DNA of 7,659 nucleotides from Deltaproteobacteria bacterium (GCA_016874875.1 VGTA01000139.1:1-7659); one strand, 5' to 3'; shown: positions 1 to 4,986, counted from the first letter of the stretch. The notes: a model not told the origin generated them from the sequence alone. Made by a program: numbers and translations.

Positions 1-493
1 CGTCGAGGGCCTGCGCGAAGGTGAGGCGCTGCTCCTGATAGGTCTGCGCGAGCTCCTTCTTGTTGGAGCGAGGCTTAGAGGGCTTCGCCTCCTTGGGCAC
101 CTCGGCGCCCTCAGCGCCCTCAGCGCCCTCCGCCTTCTTGCGCCCCTTGCGCCCCTTGGCGGGCGCCGCCTCCTCCGCCGCCACCTCCACCGGCGCCTGC
201 TTGGCGCGCGCCTTGGAGATCTTGACGCTGACGGTGAAGCCCTCCACGGCGCCCTCCACGCCCTCGGCGGTGAGGCCGCTGTGGTAGGCGCTCACCTTGG
301 AGGCGATGGTGGTGATGATGTCCGCCTCGAAGGCCTCGCGGCTGATGGAGGACTTGAGGGCGGCGTGGTGCTCTTTGAGGGCGGTGATCTGCTGCTCGAG
401 GTCTCTGAGCTGATCAAAGATGGTGGGCGCGGCGGTGGGCGCGTCGGTGGGCTCGGTGGTCTGGGCGGCGGGCTGGTGGGGCGTGTCGGACAT
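1..493 (-). CDS. Hypothetical coiled-coil protein with basic low-complexity linker (3' end outside window)
   Basis: I do not recognise this protein. It starts at the ATG complementary to 491-493, after a GGAGA Shine-Dalgarno (498-502) and 4 nt spacing, and stays open for 164 codons to the window edge, so the C-terminus is missing. Residues 1-24 are Pro/Thr/Ala/Gln-rich and probably disordered. Residues about 25-66 have heptad-like Leu/Ile spacing (IFDQLRDLEQQITALK...) and look like a short coiled coil. Residues about 70-95 could form a small folded part. Residues 96-147 are low complexity: Ala/Glu, a basic patch KGRKGRKK (113-120), three EGA repeats and a second basic stretch (KPSKPRSNKK). 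A new helix begins at about 147. An N-terminal oligomerisation coil followed by a basic linker is compatible with a small nucleoid or DNA-binding protein, but I see no diagnostic motif, so this is only a guess. Its promoter and repeat-bearing leader are listed separately. Confidence 0.8.
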   Translation of the reverse strand, partial: MSDTPHQPAAQTTEPTDAPTAAPTIFDQLRDLEQQITALKEHHAALKSSISREAFEADIITTIASKVSAYHSGLTAEGVEGAVEGFTVSVKISKARAKQAPVEVAAEEAAPAKGRKGRKKAEGAEGAEGAEVPKEAKPSKPRSNKKELAQTYQEQRLTFAQALD

Positions 494-512
494 AGCGTCT
501 CCGTTTAGAGGT

Positions 513-577
513 GTGTTGAGGATACGTGTCGAGGATATGTGTCGAGGATATGTGTCGAGGATATGTGTCGAGGATAT
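513..577 (-). repeat. Five tandem copies of a 13-bp repeat in a gene leader
   Basis: The plus-strand unit GTGTCGAGGATAT occurs four times without a gap (526-538, 539-551, 552-564, 565-577). It is preceded by a degenerate copy, GTGTTGAGGATAC (513-525), and followed by a partial one (GTGTGGATAG, from 579). The array lies between the predicted transcription start (about 627) and the start codon (493) of the leftward gene, so it would be transcribed as untranslated leader. A 13-bp period does not preserve reading frame, which also argues against it being coding. A variable-number tandem repeat that alters leader length, or a multimeric protein-binding site, are both possible. Confidence 0.9.
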
Positions 578-633
578 AGTGTGGATAGGCTTAGTCTGAT
601 ACCACCGCCAGACCCTCTATTTAACCAAATGAG

Positions 634-662
634 CTTATATGTCATCTTTGATTGATTTTCAA
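634..662 (-). promoter_or_regulatory. Sigma-70-type promoter for the leftward coiled-coil gene
   Basis: Read on the minus strand there is TTGAAA (657-662) as a -35 box, a 17-bp spacer, and TATAAG (634-639) as a -10 box. These match 5 of 6 and 5 of 6 positions of the TTGACA/TATAAT consensus at the ideal spacing, in a locally AT-rich stretch. Transcription would start near 627, giving an untranslated leader of about 134 nt before the ATG at 493. A short inverted repeat (GTCTG...CAGAC, 594-613) lies at the start of that leader. Confidence 0.7.
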
Positions 663-806
663 GGTTTTTATTTAATCGCACATGATTCGTGACGATCGTG
701 GAAATCAACATAAGCCCGATACACACTTATGAAATCGATGGGCAGAACGAACACATCAAAGCGCTAGAAATGCGCCCGCCGCGCGACGAGAAGCATCACC
801 ACCCGC

Positions 807-862
807 GCCGCCCGCCGCTCGCCGCCCGCCGCCTGCCGCCTGCCGCCTGCCGCCCGCCGCTC
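807..862. repeat. Eight tandem heptamers of GCCGCCY type
   Basis: Eight consecutive 7-bp units run from 807 to 862: GCCGCCC, GCCGCTC, GCCGCCC, GCCGCCT three times, GCCGCCC, GCCGCTC. It is a noncoding short-sequence repeat in the divergent intergenic region, about 200 bp upstream of the LysR-type gene. Such arrays can change copy number by slippage. No function is visible. Confidence 0.85.
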
Positions 863-923
863 TCGGCCCTCGACCCTAGGCCCGGAGATGCCCTGTGTAG
901 CGTTTTGCGCGTGTGTCTCTTTT

Positions 924-1036
924 TGCAACAAAAATTACGGAGCCAAAAAATAAAATCCAATAAAATAAACACAAATAAACACAAATAAATATAAAAAAAG
1001 CAAAATCAAATACCAATCAGACTTAAAAAATAACGC
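924..1036 (+). promoter_or_regulatory. AT-rich A-tract segment upstream of the LysR-type gene
   Basis: In a genome region that is otherwise strongly GC-rich, this stretch is mostly A with few G or C. It contains three tandem 10-bp units, AAATAAACAC (963-972), AAATAAACAC (973-982) and AAATAAATAT (983-992), so A-tracts recur at one helical turn, which is expected to bend DNA. It probably contains the promoter of the LysR-type gene, and perhaps an UP element or a nucleoid-protein site. I could not find a clean -35/-10 pair at 16-18 bp spacing and therefore do not place a start. Confidence 0.5.
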
Positions 1037-1039
1037 AGC

Positions 1040-1046
1040 GGAGGGA
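1040..1046 (+). promoter_or_regulatory. Strong Shine-Dalgarno too close to an upstream alternative ATG
   Basis: GGAGGGA sits 0-2 nt before an in-frame ATG at 1047. That ATG would add 17 residues rich in Pro and Gln to the LysR-type protein. The spacing is shorter than usual, whereas the ATG at 1098 has GAGG (1090-1093) at 4 nt and matches where NhaR-like proteins begin. I chose 1098 but cannot exclude initiation at 1047. Confidence 0.4.
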
Positions 1047-1097
1047 ATGACTTTTGCTAGACAGCCCCAGCCCCCCCCTTCTCCCCCCCGAGGCCCC

Positions 1098-2027
1098 ATG
1101 CAGCTCAACTTTCAGCACCTCTACTACTTTTGGGTCGTCGCGCGCGCCCCATCGCTCACCGCCGCGGCGCGGCAGCTAGAGCTCTCGCCCTCAACGGTGA
1201 GCACGCAGATCAGGGCGCTCGAGGAGCGCCTCGGACACACGCTCTTTGAGCGGCGCGGGAGGGGCCTCGTGCTCACGGAGCGGGGGCGCGTTGCGCTGGC
1301 CTACGCCGATGACATTTTCGCGCTCGGCGGTGAGCTCTACGAGGCGCTGAGGACGCAGGAGGGGGTGCCGATTCACCTAGACCGGCTGCGGGTGGGGCTG
1401 AGCAGCCACCTGCCCAAGCTGCTCGTCTACGCGCTGCTGGCGCCGGCGACGCGCTGCGAGGGGCACCCGGTGCACCTGGTGTGCCTGCAGGGGGAGTCGA
1501 GCGGGCTGGTGGCGGACCTCGCGGCGCAGCACTTTGACCTCGTGCTCACTGAGCAGCCCGTGGGACTCGCCAGCGACCTGCCCCTCGAGAGTCTGCTGCT
1601 CGGGGAGTGCGGGGTGACGCTGATGGGGGCGCCGGGGGTGGTGGCGCGCCTGTCGGGGGAGTTCCCCGCCTGCCTCAGCGGCGCGCCCCTGCTGCTGCCC
1701 GAGCTCGGCGCGCCGCTGCGCCGGCGCCTAGAGGCGTACTTTCATGAGCAGGGCGTGTATCCGCTCGCGGTGGGGGAGTTTGGGGACTCGGCGCTGCTCA
1801 AGGCGTTTGGGCAGGCGGGGGTGGGGCTGTTCCCCGTGCCGACCCTAGTGGCGGCGCAGGTGGCGGCGCAGTACGGGGTGGTGCCGGTGGGGGAGCTGAG
1901 CGGGGTGCGCGAGCAGCTCTATCTGCTGTTCGCGGCGGGGCGCGCGCTGAGCCCGCCGATGCGCGCGATCATCTCGGCGGCGGCGCGGGGGCTGGGGCGG
2001 GTGGAGGGGGTGGAGGGGGCCCTCTGA
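1098..2027 (+). CDS. LysR-family transcriptional regulator, NhaR-like
   Basis: The product has 309 residues, the usual length of LysR-type regulators. The N-terminus (MQLNFQHLYYFWVVAR...) carries the winged helix-turn-helix at about residues 4-63, with the recognition region SPSTVSTQIRALEERLG and the family signature LFERRGRGLVLTERGR. The HLYYFW opening, the STVSTQIRALEERLG stretch and the FERRGRGL block resemble NhaR, the activator of the Na+/H+ antiporter gene nhaA in enterobacteria. That is resemblance recalled from the family, so I give no gene symbol. Residues about 90-300 form the periplasmic-binding-protein-like effector domain. No antiporter gene is adjacent. The neighbours are a divergent coiled-coil gene 600 bp upstream and a lipoprotein gene 319 bp downstream. 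LysR-type proteins often act on the divergent promoter, so the intergenic region is a plausible target. Third codon positions drift from C-rich to G-rich along the gene. An extension to ATG 1047 is possible. Confidence 0.9.
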   Translation: MQLNFQHLYYFWVVARAPSLTAAARQLELSPSTVSTQIRALEERLGHTLFERRGRGLVLTERGRVALAYADDIFALGGELYEALRTQEGVPIHLDRLRVGLSSHLPKLLVYALLAPATRCEGHPVHLVCLQGESSGLVADLAAQHFDLVLTEQPVGLASDLPLESLLLGECGVTLMGAPGVVARLSGEFPACLSGAPLLLPELGAPLRRRLEAYFHEQGVYPLAVGEFGDSALLKAFGQAGVGLFPVPTLVAAQVAAQYGVVPVGELSGVREQLYLLFAAGRALSPPMRAIISAAARGLGRVEGVEGAL

Positions 2028-2097
2028 GGGGCGGTGGCGTGCGGCGTTGGCGCGTGTCATGCGCGCTTGTCGCCCCCTGCGGCGGCGGCGCGGGGTG

Positions 2098-2117
2098 GCG
2101 CCAAGCGGGCTTGGCGC
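2098..2117 (+). terminator. Perfect 8-bp hairpin downstream of the LysR-type gene, no U-tract
   Basis: GCGCCAAG (2098-2105) and CTTGGCGC (2110-2117) form a perfect stem with a 4-nt loop, 70 nt after the stop codon. No T-run follows directly. The nearest T6 is at 2202-2207. It may be a transcript-end structure or a dyad protein site. Intrinsic termination is not proven. Confidence 0.35.
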
Positions 2118-2202
2118 GCGGCGGGGCGGCGGGCGCGAGAGCGGCGGGCGGCGCTGTGGTGGCGCGCCCCTCGTCTCGCGTTTTGACGCCCCCATCCGCG
2201 CT

Positions 2203-2229
2203 TTTTTGATGTTTTTGATGTTTTTGATG
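2203..2229 (+). repeat. Three tandem TTTTTGATG units
   Basis: The 9-bp unit TTTTTGATG repeats at 2203-2211, 2212-2220 and 2221-2229, preceded by an extra T and followed by TCTTTTGAGG. It is strikingly T-rich for this genome. With the weak GC-rich dyad just before it (CGCG 2177-2180 / CGCG 2197-2200) it could act as a rightward terminator for the LysR-type gene. The same 14-mer appears inverted at 3351-3364. Confidence 0.8.
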
Positions 2230-2346
2230 TCTTTTGAGGCTCCGGCGCCCACATGGCACGCCTGTCGCATTACAGGACAGCGGCGGCCGAGGCGCAGCGC
2301 CCCGGCCCCCCGCCGTGCCCCCCCACCCCCATTGAGGAGAATCCCC

Positions 2347-3264
2347 ATGAGCTCTCATCAGCGCCTGATCACCTTCCTCGCCGCCGCCCTGAGCGCCGGC
2401 GCCATCACCGCGGGCTGTGACTCCACGGCCTCCACGTCCACGCAGGGCGCCCCCAGCTTCTCTGAGCTCTCGCAGCTCGAGGACGCCCTCGCCCAAGAGA
2501 TCATCGGCTACCAGGTCGGCGGCGCGGAGGCGGGCGCCGAGGGCGAGAGCAGAGTTGAGGACAGCGCGTTCGATTCCCGCCCTGAGGGCACCTCCCCGCG
2601 CGAGTTCTGTGAGGAGCGCGCTCGTCGTCATCATGACGGCGAGGGTGACGAGGATGAGCACGAGGACGAGGATGAGGAGGGTGAGGACCACGAGGAGGAG
2701 GGCGAGTCCGCCGAGGGCGAGTCCGCCGAGGGCGAGTCCGCCGAGGGCGAGTCCGCCGAGGGTGAGAAGGCAGACAGCGAGGAGCCTGAGGGCGAGGAGG
2801 AGGACGACGCGGAGGGCGAGATGAGCCTGCCCCCGCCCCCCCCGGCTCCCGAGGGCGAGATGAGCCTGCCCCCCCCCGAGGGCGAGATGAGCCCGCCCCC
2901 CAGCGACGTGGACCCTGAGGCCATGCGCGACTGCATGCGCGGCGCCCGCCGCCACGCCAAGCGCAGAGTGCGCGAGTGCATCGAATCGTGCCGCGACGTG
3001 GTGATGGAGCAGTTTGAGCAGTGCGCGGATGTGGAAGGGCGCGACGAGTGTGTGGCGCAGGGCGGCGAGCTCCTCCGCGCTTGCTACGAGAGCGCCTGTG
3101 GTGATCTGCCCCCTCCCCCTCGCATGCGCGGGGGCGAGCGCGAGGGTGAGCGCGAGCACGAGGGTGAGCGCGAGGGTGAGCGCGAGCACGAGGGCGCCGA
3201 CGACGAGGGCGCCGACGACGAGGGCGCCGACGACGAGGGCGCCGGCGGGGCGCAGGGCGCCTGA
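2347..3264 (+). CDS. Acidic repeat lipoprotein with C-terminal cysteine-rich domain, function unknown
   Basis: The product has 305 residues. The start at 2347 is set by GAGGAG (2334-2339) and by a type II signal peptide: SSHQR, a hydrophobic Leu/Ala core, then TAG-C with the lipidated Cys at 24. The -3 Thr is not the preferred Leu. Asp at +2 would mean inner-membrane retention by the E. coli rule, which may not hold here. Residues 97-158 are extremely acidic and contain four exact GESAE repeats (119-138). Three EGEMS-(L/P)-PPP units follow (156-185). Residues 190-254 are a helical domain with seven Cys (196, 211, 215, 226, 235, 246, 251), plus Cys88, enough for four disulfides. The tail has two GEREGEREHE units (263-282) and three GADDE units (283-297). 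I do not recognise the family. The acidic tracts could bind divalent cations, which is inference. Neighbouring genes give no functional clue. Confidence 0.85.
   Translation: MSSHQRLITFLAAALSAGAITAGCDSTASTSTQGAPSFSELSQLEDALAQEIIGYQVGGAEAGAEGESRVEDSAFDSRPEGTSPREFCEERARRHHDGEGDEDEHEDEDEEGEDHEEEGESAEGESAEGESAEGESAEGEKADSEEPEGEEEDDAEGEMSLPPPPPAPEGEMSLPPPEGEMSPPPSDVDPEAMRDCMRGARRHAKRRVRECIESCRDVVMEQFEQCADVEGRDECVAQGGELLRACYESACGDLPPPPRMRGGEREGEREHEGEREGEREHEGADDEGADDEGADDEGAGGAQGA
2701..2760 (+). repeat. Four identical 15-bp in-frame repeats (GESAE)
   Basis: The unit GGCGAGTCCGCCGAG occurs four times with no base difference, encoding GESAE at residues 119-138 of the acidic lipoprotein. Identity at the DNA level, including wobble positions, points to recent expansion. 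The unit keeps frame, so copy number can vary without disrupting the protein. Confidence 0.95.
3133..3237 (+). repeat. In-frame 30-bp and 15-bp repeats at the lipoprotein C-terminus
   Basis: Two 30-bp units (3133-3162, 3163-3192) encode GEREGEREHE, differing by one wobble base (GGC/GGT). Three identical 15-bp units GGCGCCGACGACGAG follow (3193-3207, 3208-3222, 3223-3237), encoding GADDE, then a partial copy. These are independent of the 2701-2760 array. Confidence 0.92.
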
Positions 3265-3301
3265 CGAGGGTCGCCGGCCGGGGGCTCCCAAACGGTGATC
3301 C

Positions 3302-3342
3302 AACAGGTGCCAGGTGCCCTAACAGGTGCCAGGCACCTGTTA
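3302..3342. repeat. REP-like palindrome with a direct-repeat half copy
   Basis: TAACAGGTGCC (3320-3330) and GGCACCTGTTA (3332-3342) are perfect 11-bp inverted arms around a single A. Upstream, AACAGGTGCCAGG (3302-3314) repeats in direct orientation at 3321-3333. The site is 38-78 bp after the acidic lipoprotein stop. No T-run follows on the plus strand, so it is not a standard intrinsic terminator, though it may still form a strong 3' hairpin. Its length and GGTGCC/GGCACC core recall dispersed REP-type palindromes. That comparison is from memory and unverified. Confidence 0.75.
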
Positions 3343-3350
3343 TATACCTA

Positions 3351-3364
3351 AAAAACATCAAAAA
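3351..3364 (-). repeat. Inverted copy of the TTTTTGATG motif
   Basis: AAAAACATCAAAAA here is the exact reverse complement of the 14-mer TTTTTGATGTTTTT found at 2203-2216 and again at 2212-2225. The copies lie in opposite orientation on either side of the acidic lipoprotein gene. Confidence 0.75.
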
Positions 3365-3366
3365 TC

Positions 3367-3414
3367 CAAAAAGCTCACAAAAAGCTCTGGGTTGTCAACG
3401 CCGCCAAAAAGCTC
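3367..3414 (+). repeat. Three CAAAAAGCTC direct repeats upstream of the acyltransferase gene
   Basis: CAAAAAGCTC occurs at 3367-3376, 3378-3387 and 3405-3414. The first two are 11 bp apart, about one helical turn, which suits cooperative binding by a regulator. The third copy also forms a small dyad, GCTCT (3411-3415) with AGAGC (3422-3426). The repeats overlap the putative acyltransferase promoter. Confidence 0.6.
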
Positions 3415-3420
3415 TACTAA
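3392..3420 (+). promoter_or_regulatory. Possible promoter of the acyltransferase gene
   Basis: TTGTCA (3392-3397, 5 of 6 to the -35 consensus) is followed after 17 bp by TACTAA (3415-3420), a weak -10 that keeps the key A at position 2 and A at position 5. It is the best-placed candidate in the A-rich stretch upstream of 3482. The start codon has its own GAGGAG Shine-Dalgarno (3471-3476, 5 nt spacing). Confidence 0.3.
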
Positions 3421-3481
3421 AAGAGCCAGGCGACCGCGCGCCCCCCGACGCCCGCGCGCCCCGAGCCCCCGAGGAGCGCGC

Positions 3482-4837
3482 ATGCTGATCTACCGAGCCC
3501 TCAAGGAGACGCTGCGCCTCTCCATGCTCATCTTCTTCCGCCGCGTGCAGGTGGAGGGCGCCGAGGGGGTGCCGGCGAGCGGGGCGGTGATCTTCTTTGG
3601 GAACCACCCCAACTCGCTCCTCGACCCCGCCCTCCTCACCGCCTTCGCCCCCCGCGACGTCCACTTCGCCGCCAAGGACACCCTCTTCGCCCACGCGCCG
3701 CTGCGCTGGCTGCTCAAGCGCATGGGCGCCATCCCCCTCAAGCGGCGACAGGACCACGGCAACGGCGCCCTCAGCGACGGCGCCCTCAACAACGACGACG
3801 CCTTCAGCGCCCTCCACGCCCTGCTCGCCCGAGGCGGCGCCATGGGCATCTTCCCCGAGGGCGTGAGCCACGACGGCGCGCAGCTCGCCGAGCTCAAGAC
3901 GGGCGCCGCGCGCGTCGCGCTCAGCGCCCTCCGCGGCGGCGTCCCCGTCCACCTGGTCCCCTGCGGCCTCCACTACCTCAAGCGGCGGCGGTTCCGCACC
4001 GCCGCGCTGCTGCAGCTGGGCGCCCCGCTCACCCTCACCCCCGCCGACCTCGCCCCCCCCCACGCGCCGCCCCTCACGCCGCGCGCGCTCACCGAGCGGC
4101 TCGAGCTGCACCTCCGCGCGCTCACCGTCAACGCCGAATCCTGGGAGGACATCACGCTCCTCGACACCGCCCGCCGCGTCTACCAGCCCCCTGGGCTGCC
4201 GCTGGCGGAGCGCGTGGAGCTCATGAGGCGCTTTAACCGCTACTACCCGCAGCTCGCCCACCGCGACGACATCGCCGCCCTCGCGCGCGACCTCGAGTCC
4301 TACCAAGAGGACCTCGCCGACCTGTCGCTCACCGACCGCGAGGTCGCCGGGGACCTGAGCGCCCGCGCGCTCACGCGGCGGGCGGCGCGGCAGGCGCTGG
4401 GGCTGCTGCTCTGGGCCCCCCTCGCCCTCCTCGGCGCGCCGCTGCACCTGCCCATCGCCTACGCGCTGCGCCACGGCAGCGCGCTGCTCGCGCCGCGCAA
4501 GGACGTGATCGCCACCACCAAGTTCCTCGCCGGGTTCATCCTCCTCAACGCCCTCTACCTCACCGCCGGCGTGGCGGCGTGGGCGGCGGGGGCGGGGGTC
4601 GCGCTGTCGCTCCTCACGCCCCCCGCCCTCGCCCTGAGCGGTTTCGCCACCCTCAAGCTCGGCGAGCGCGCCGGGGCGCTCTGGCGCGCGCTGTGGGTGT
4701 GCGCCCGCTGCCTCCGCGCCCAAGACACCCTCCGCGACCTCCGCGCCCGCCGCCGCGCCCTCCGCGAGCGCGTGTGGGCGGCGGTGGAGGCGCACGCGCC
4801 GGAGGGGCTGGCGCGGGTGGTGTCGCGGGGGGAGTGA
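3482..4837 (+). CDS. PlsC-type lysophospholipid/glycerolphosphate acyltransferase with C-terminal membrane segments
   Basis: The product has 451 residues and belongs to the PlsC/LPLAT superfamily, which transfers acyl groups from acyl-ACP or acyl-CoA to glycerol-phosphate or lysophospholipid at the inner membrane. The start at 3482 follows GAGGAG and gives the usual N-terminal amphipathic/hydrophobic segment. Motif I is N41-H42-PNSLL-D48, with five residues between His and Asp rather than the four of classical PlsC. Block II is GAIPLKRR (82-89), and block III is F124-P125-E126-G127 followed by SHDGAQLAELKTGAARVAL. The HX5D spacing, the NHPNSLLDP form and the long C-terminus recall the yeast-type Gpt2/Sct1 acyltransferase group, recalled from the family. 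Residues about 304-325 and 345-391 are hydrophobic, probably two to three transmembrane helices, with an Arg-rich tail. Exact substrate is unknown. It is 217 bp downstream of the lipoprotein gene and 149 bp upstream of the next, so probably monocistronic. Confidence 0.88.
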   Translation: MLIYRALKETLRLSMLIFFRRVQVEGAEGVPASGAVIFFGNHPNSLLDPALLTAFAPRDVHFAAKDTLFAHAPLRWLLKRMGAIPLKRRQDHGNGALSDGALNNDDAFSALHALLARGGAMGIFPEGVSHDGAQLAELKTGAARVALSALRGGVPVHLVPCGLHYLKRRRFRTAALLQLGAPLTLTPADLAPPHAPPLTPRALTERLELHLRALTVNAESWEDITLLDTARRVYQPPGLPLAERVELMRRFNRYYPQLAHRDDIAALARDLESYQEDLADLSLTDREVAGDLSARALTRRAARQALGLLLWAPLALLGAPLHLPIAYALRHGSALLAPRKDVIATTKFLAGFILLNALYLTAGVAAWAAGAGVALSLLTPPALALSGFATLKLGERAGALWRALWVCARCLRAQDTLRDLRARRRALRERVWAAVEAHAPEGLARVVSRGE

Positions 4838-4864
4838 GGGGTGGCTGGAGCGCCCCCCTACCCC
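4838..4864 (+). terminator. Possible hairpin at the acyltransferase 3' end
   Basis: GGGGTGG (4838-4844), directly after the TGA, can pair with CTACCCC (4858-4864) with one G-U pair and a 13-nt loop. Only a short pyrimidine run (CTTTCCC) follows, so if it terminates it is not a textbook intrinsic terminator. Confidence 0.25.
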
Positions 4865-4874
4865 CCGCTTTCCC

Positions 4875-4904
4875 TTGAGCGTAGACGAAAGAGAGCGCTA
4901 TAGA
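4875..4904 (+). promoter_or_regulatory. Putative promoter of the FGE-like lipoprotein gene
   Basis: TTGAGC (4875-4880) and TATAGA (4899-4904) lie 18 bp apart, each matching 4 of 6 consensus positions. Transcription would begin near 4911, about 76 nt upstream of the ATG at 4987. It falls in the only non-GC-rich patch of this gap. Confidence 0.45.
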
Positions 4905-4912
4905 GATCAGCT

Positions 4913-4933
4913 TGAGGCAGCGCGCCTGCCTCA
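4913..4933 (+). promoter_or_regulatory. Perfect 8-bp leader hairpin at the predicted transcript 5' end
   Basis: TGAGGCAG (4913-4920) and CTGCCTCA (4926-4933) form a perfect stem with a 5-nt loop (CGCGC). It begins a couple of nucleotides after the transcription start predicted from the promoter above. A 5'-terminal stem-loop commonly protects mRNA. It has no T-run and does not cover the Shine-Dalgarno (AGGA, 4980-4983). It could also be an operator dyad. Confidence 0.5.
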
Positions 4934-4986
4934 TCACACACCATAGGGCAGAGGCATCTTCAGCACCGCTCATCCAGGCAGGACCC

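Larger units (their letters stand above)
494..1097. other. Divergent intergenic region (about 0.6 kb)
   Basis: This gap separates the leftward coiled-coil gene from the rightward LysR-type gene. From left to right it holds the 13-bp tandem array, the leftward promoter, a moderately AT-rich stretch (about 665-770) in which I see nothing definite, a GC-rich heptamer array (807-862), and an AT-rich, A-tract-rich segment (about 924-1036) just upstream of the LysR gene. ORFs that can be drawn here on either strand (for example 689-988 plus) are Pro/Arg/Ala-rich translations of the repeats and lack a convincing ribosome binding site. No RNA gene was recognised. Confidence 0.7.
2028..2346. other. 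Intergenic region between the LysR-type and acidic lipoprotein genes
   Basis: No gene is supported here. It holds a perfect 8-bp hairpin (2098-2117), a T-rich block of three 9-bp repeats (2203-2229) that could end lysR transcription, and the Shine-Dalgarno of the next gene (GAGGAG, 2334-2339, 7 nt from the ATG). I looked for a -35/-10 pair for the lipoprotein gene and found no convincing one. An in-frame ORF extension upstream of 2347 exists (from 2047) but encodes low-complexity Arg/Gly/Pro sequence and would bury the signal peptide. Confidence 0.6.

Noticed and set aside
513..577. CRISPR array or replication iterons
   Set aside because: The 13-bp units are contiguous with no spacers, and there is no replication initiator or origin feature nearby.
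505..726. 73-codon minus-strand ORF covering the 13-bp repeats
   Set aside because: It runs through the predicted promoter and the repeat array, and the downstream gene has a better start and Shine-Dalgarno.
660..780. Possible DGR template repeat in the AT-rich intergenic stretch
   Set aside because: It shows no similarity to 6361-6486 and no AAC-codon-like spacing.
689..988. Possible 99-codon plus-strand ORF in the divergent intergenic region
   Set aside because: Its middle is the translated heptamer repeat and its end is the A-rich promoter segment. It has no Shine-Dalgarno and no protein-like pattern.
1969..3303. Long minus-strand ORF (444 codons) opposite the acidic lipoprotein gene
   Set aside because: It is low-complexity Ala/Leu/Gly sequence mirroring the GAG/GCC-rich repeats of the plus strand, has no recognisable domain, and the plus strand has a clear signal peptide, lipobox and Shine-Dalgarno.
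3393..3426. Minus-strand terminator (GCTCT...AGAGC followed by TTTTT)
   Set aside because: The stem is only 5 bp and no minus-strand gene ends here.
3395..4795. Long minus-strand ORF (466 codons) opposite the acyltransferase gene
   Set aside because: It is Glu/Gly/Ala/Val-rich shadow sequence caused by C-rich third positions of the real gene. The plus-strand frame carries the full set of acyltransferase motifs.
4912..4986. Upstream TTG start for the FGE-like lipoprotein
   Set aside because: It would place 25 residues before the signal peptide, lies inside the leader hairpin, and has no Shine-Dalgarno. The ATG at 4987 gives a canonical lipoprotein signal.
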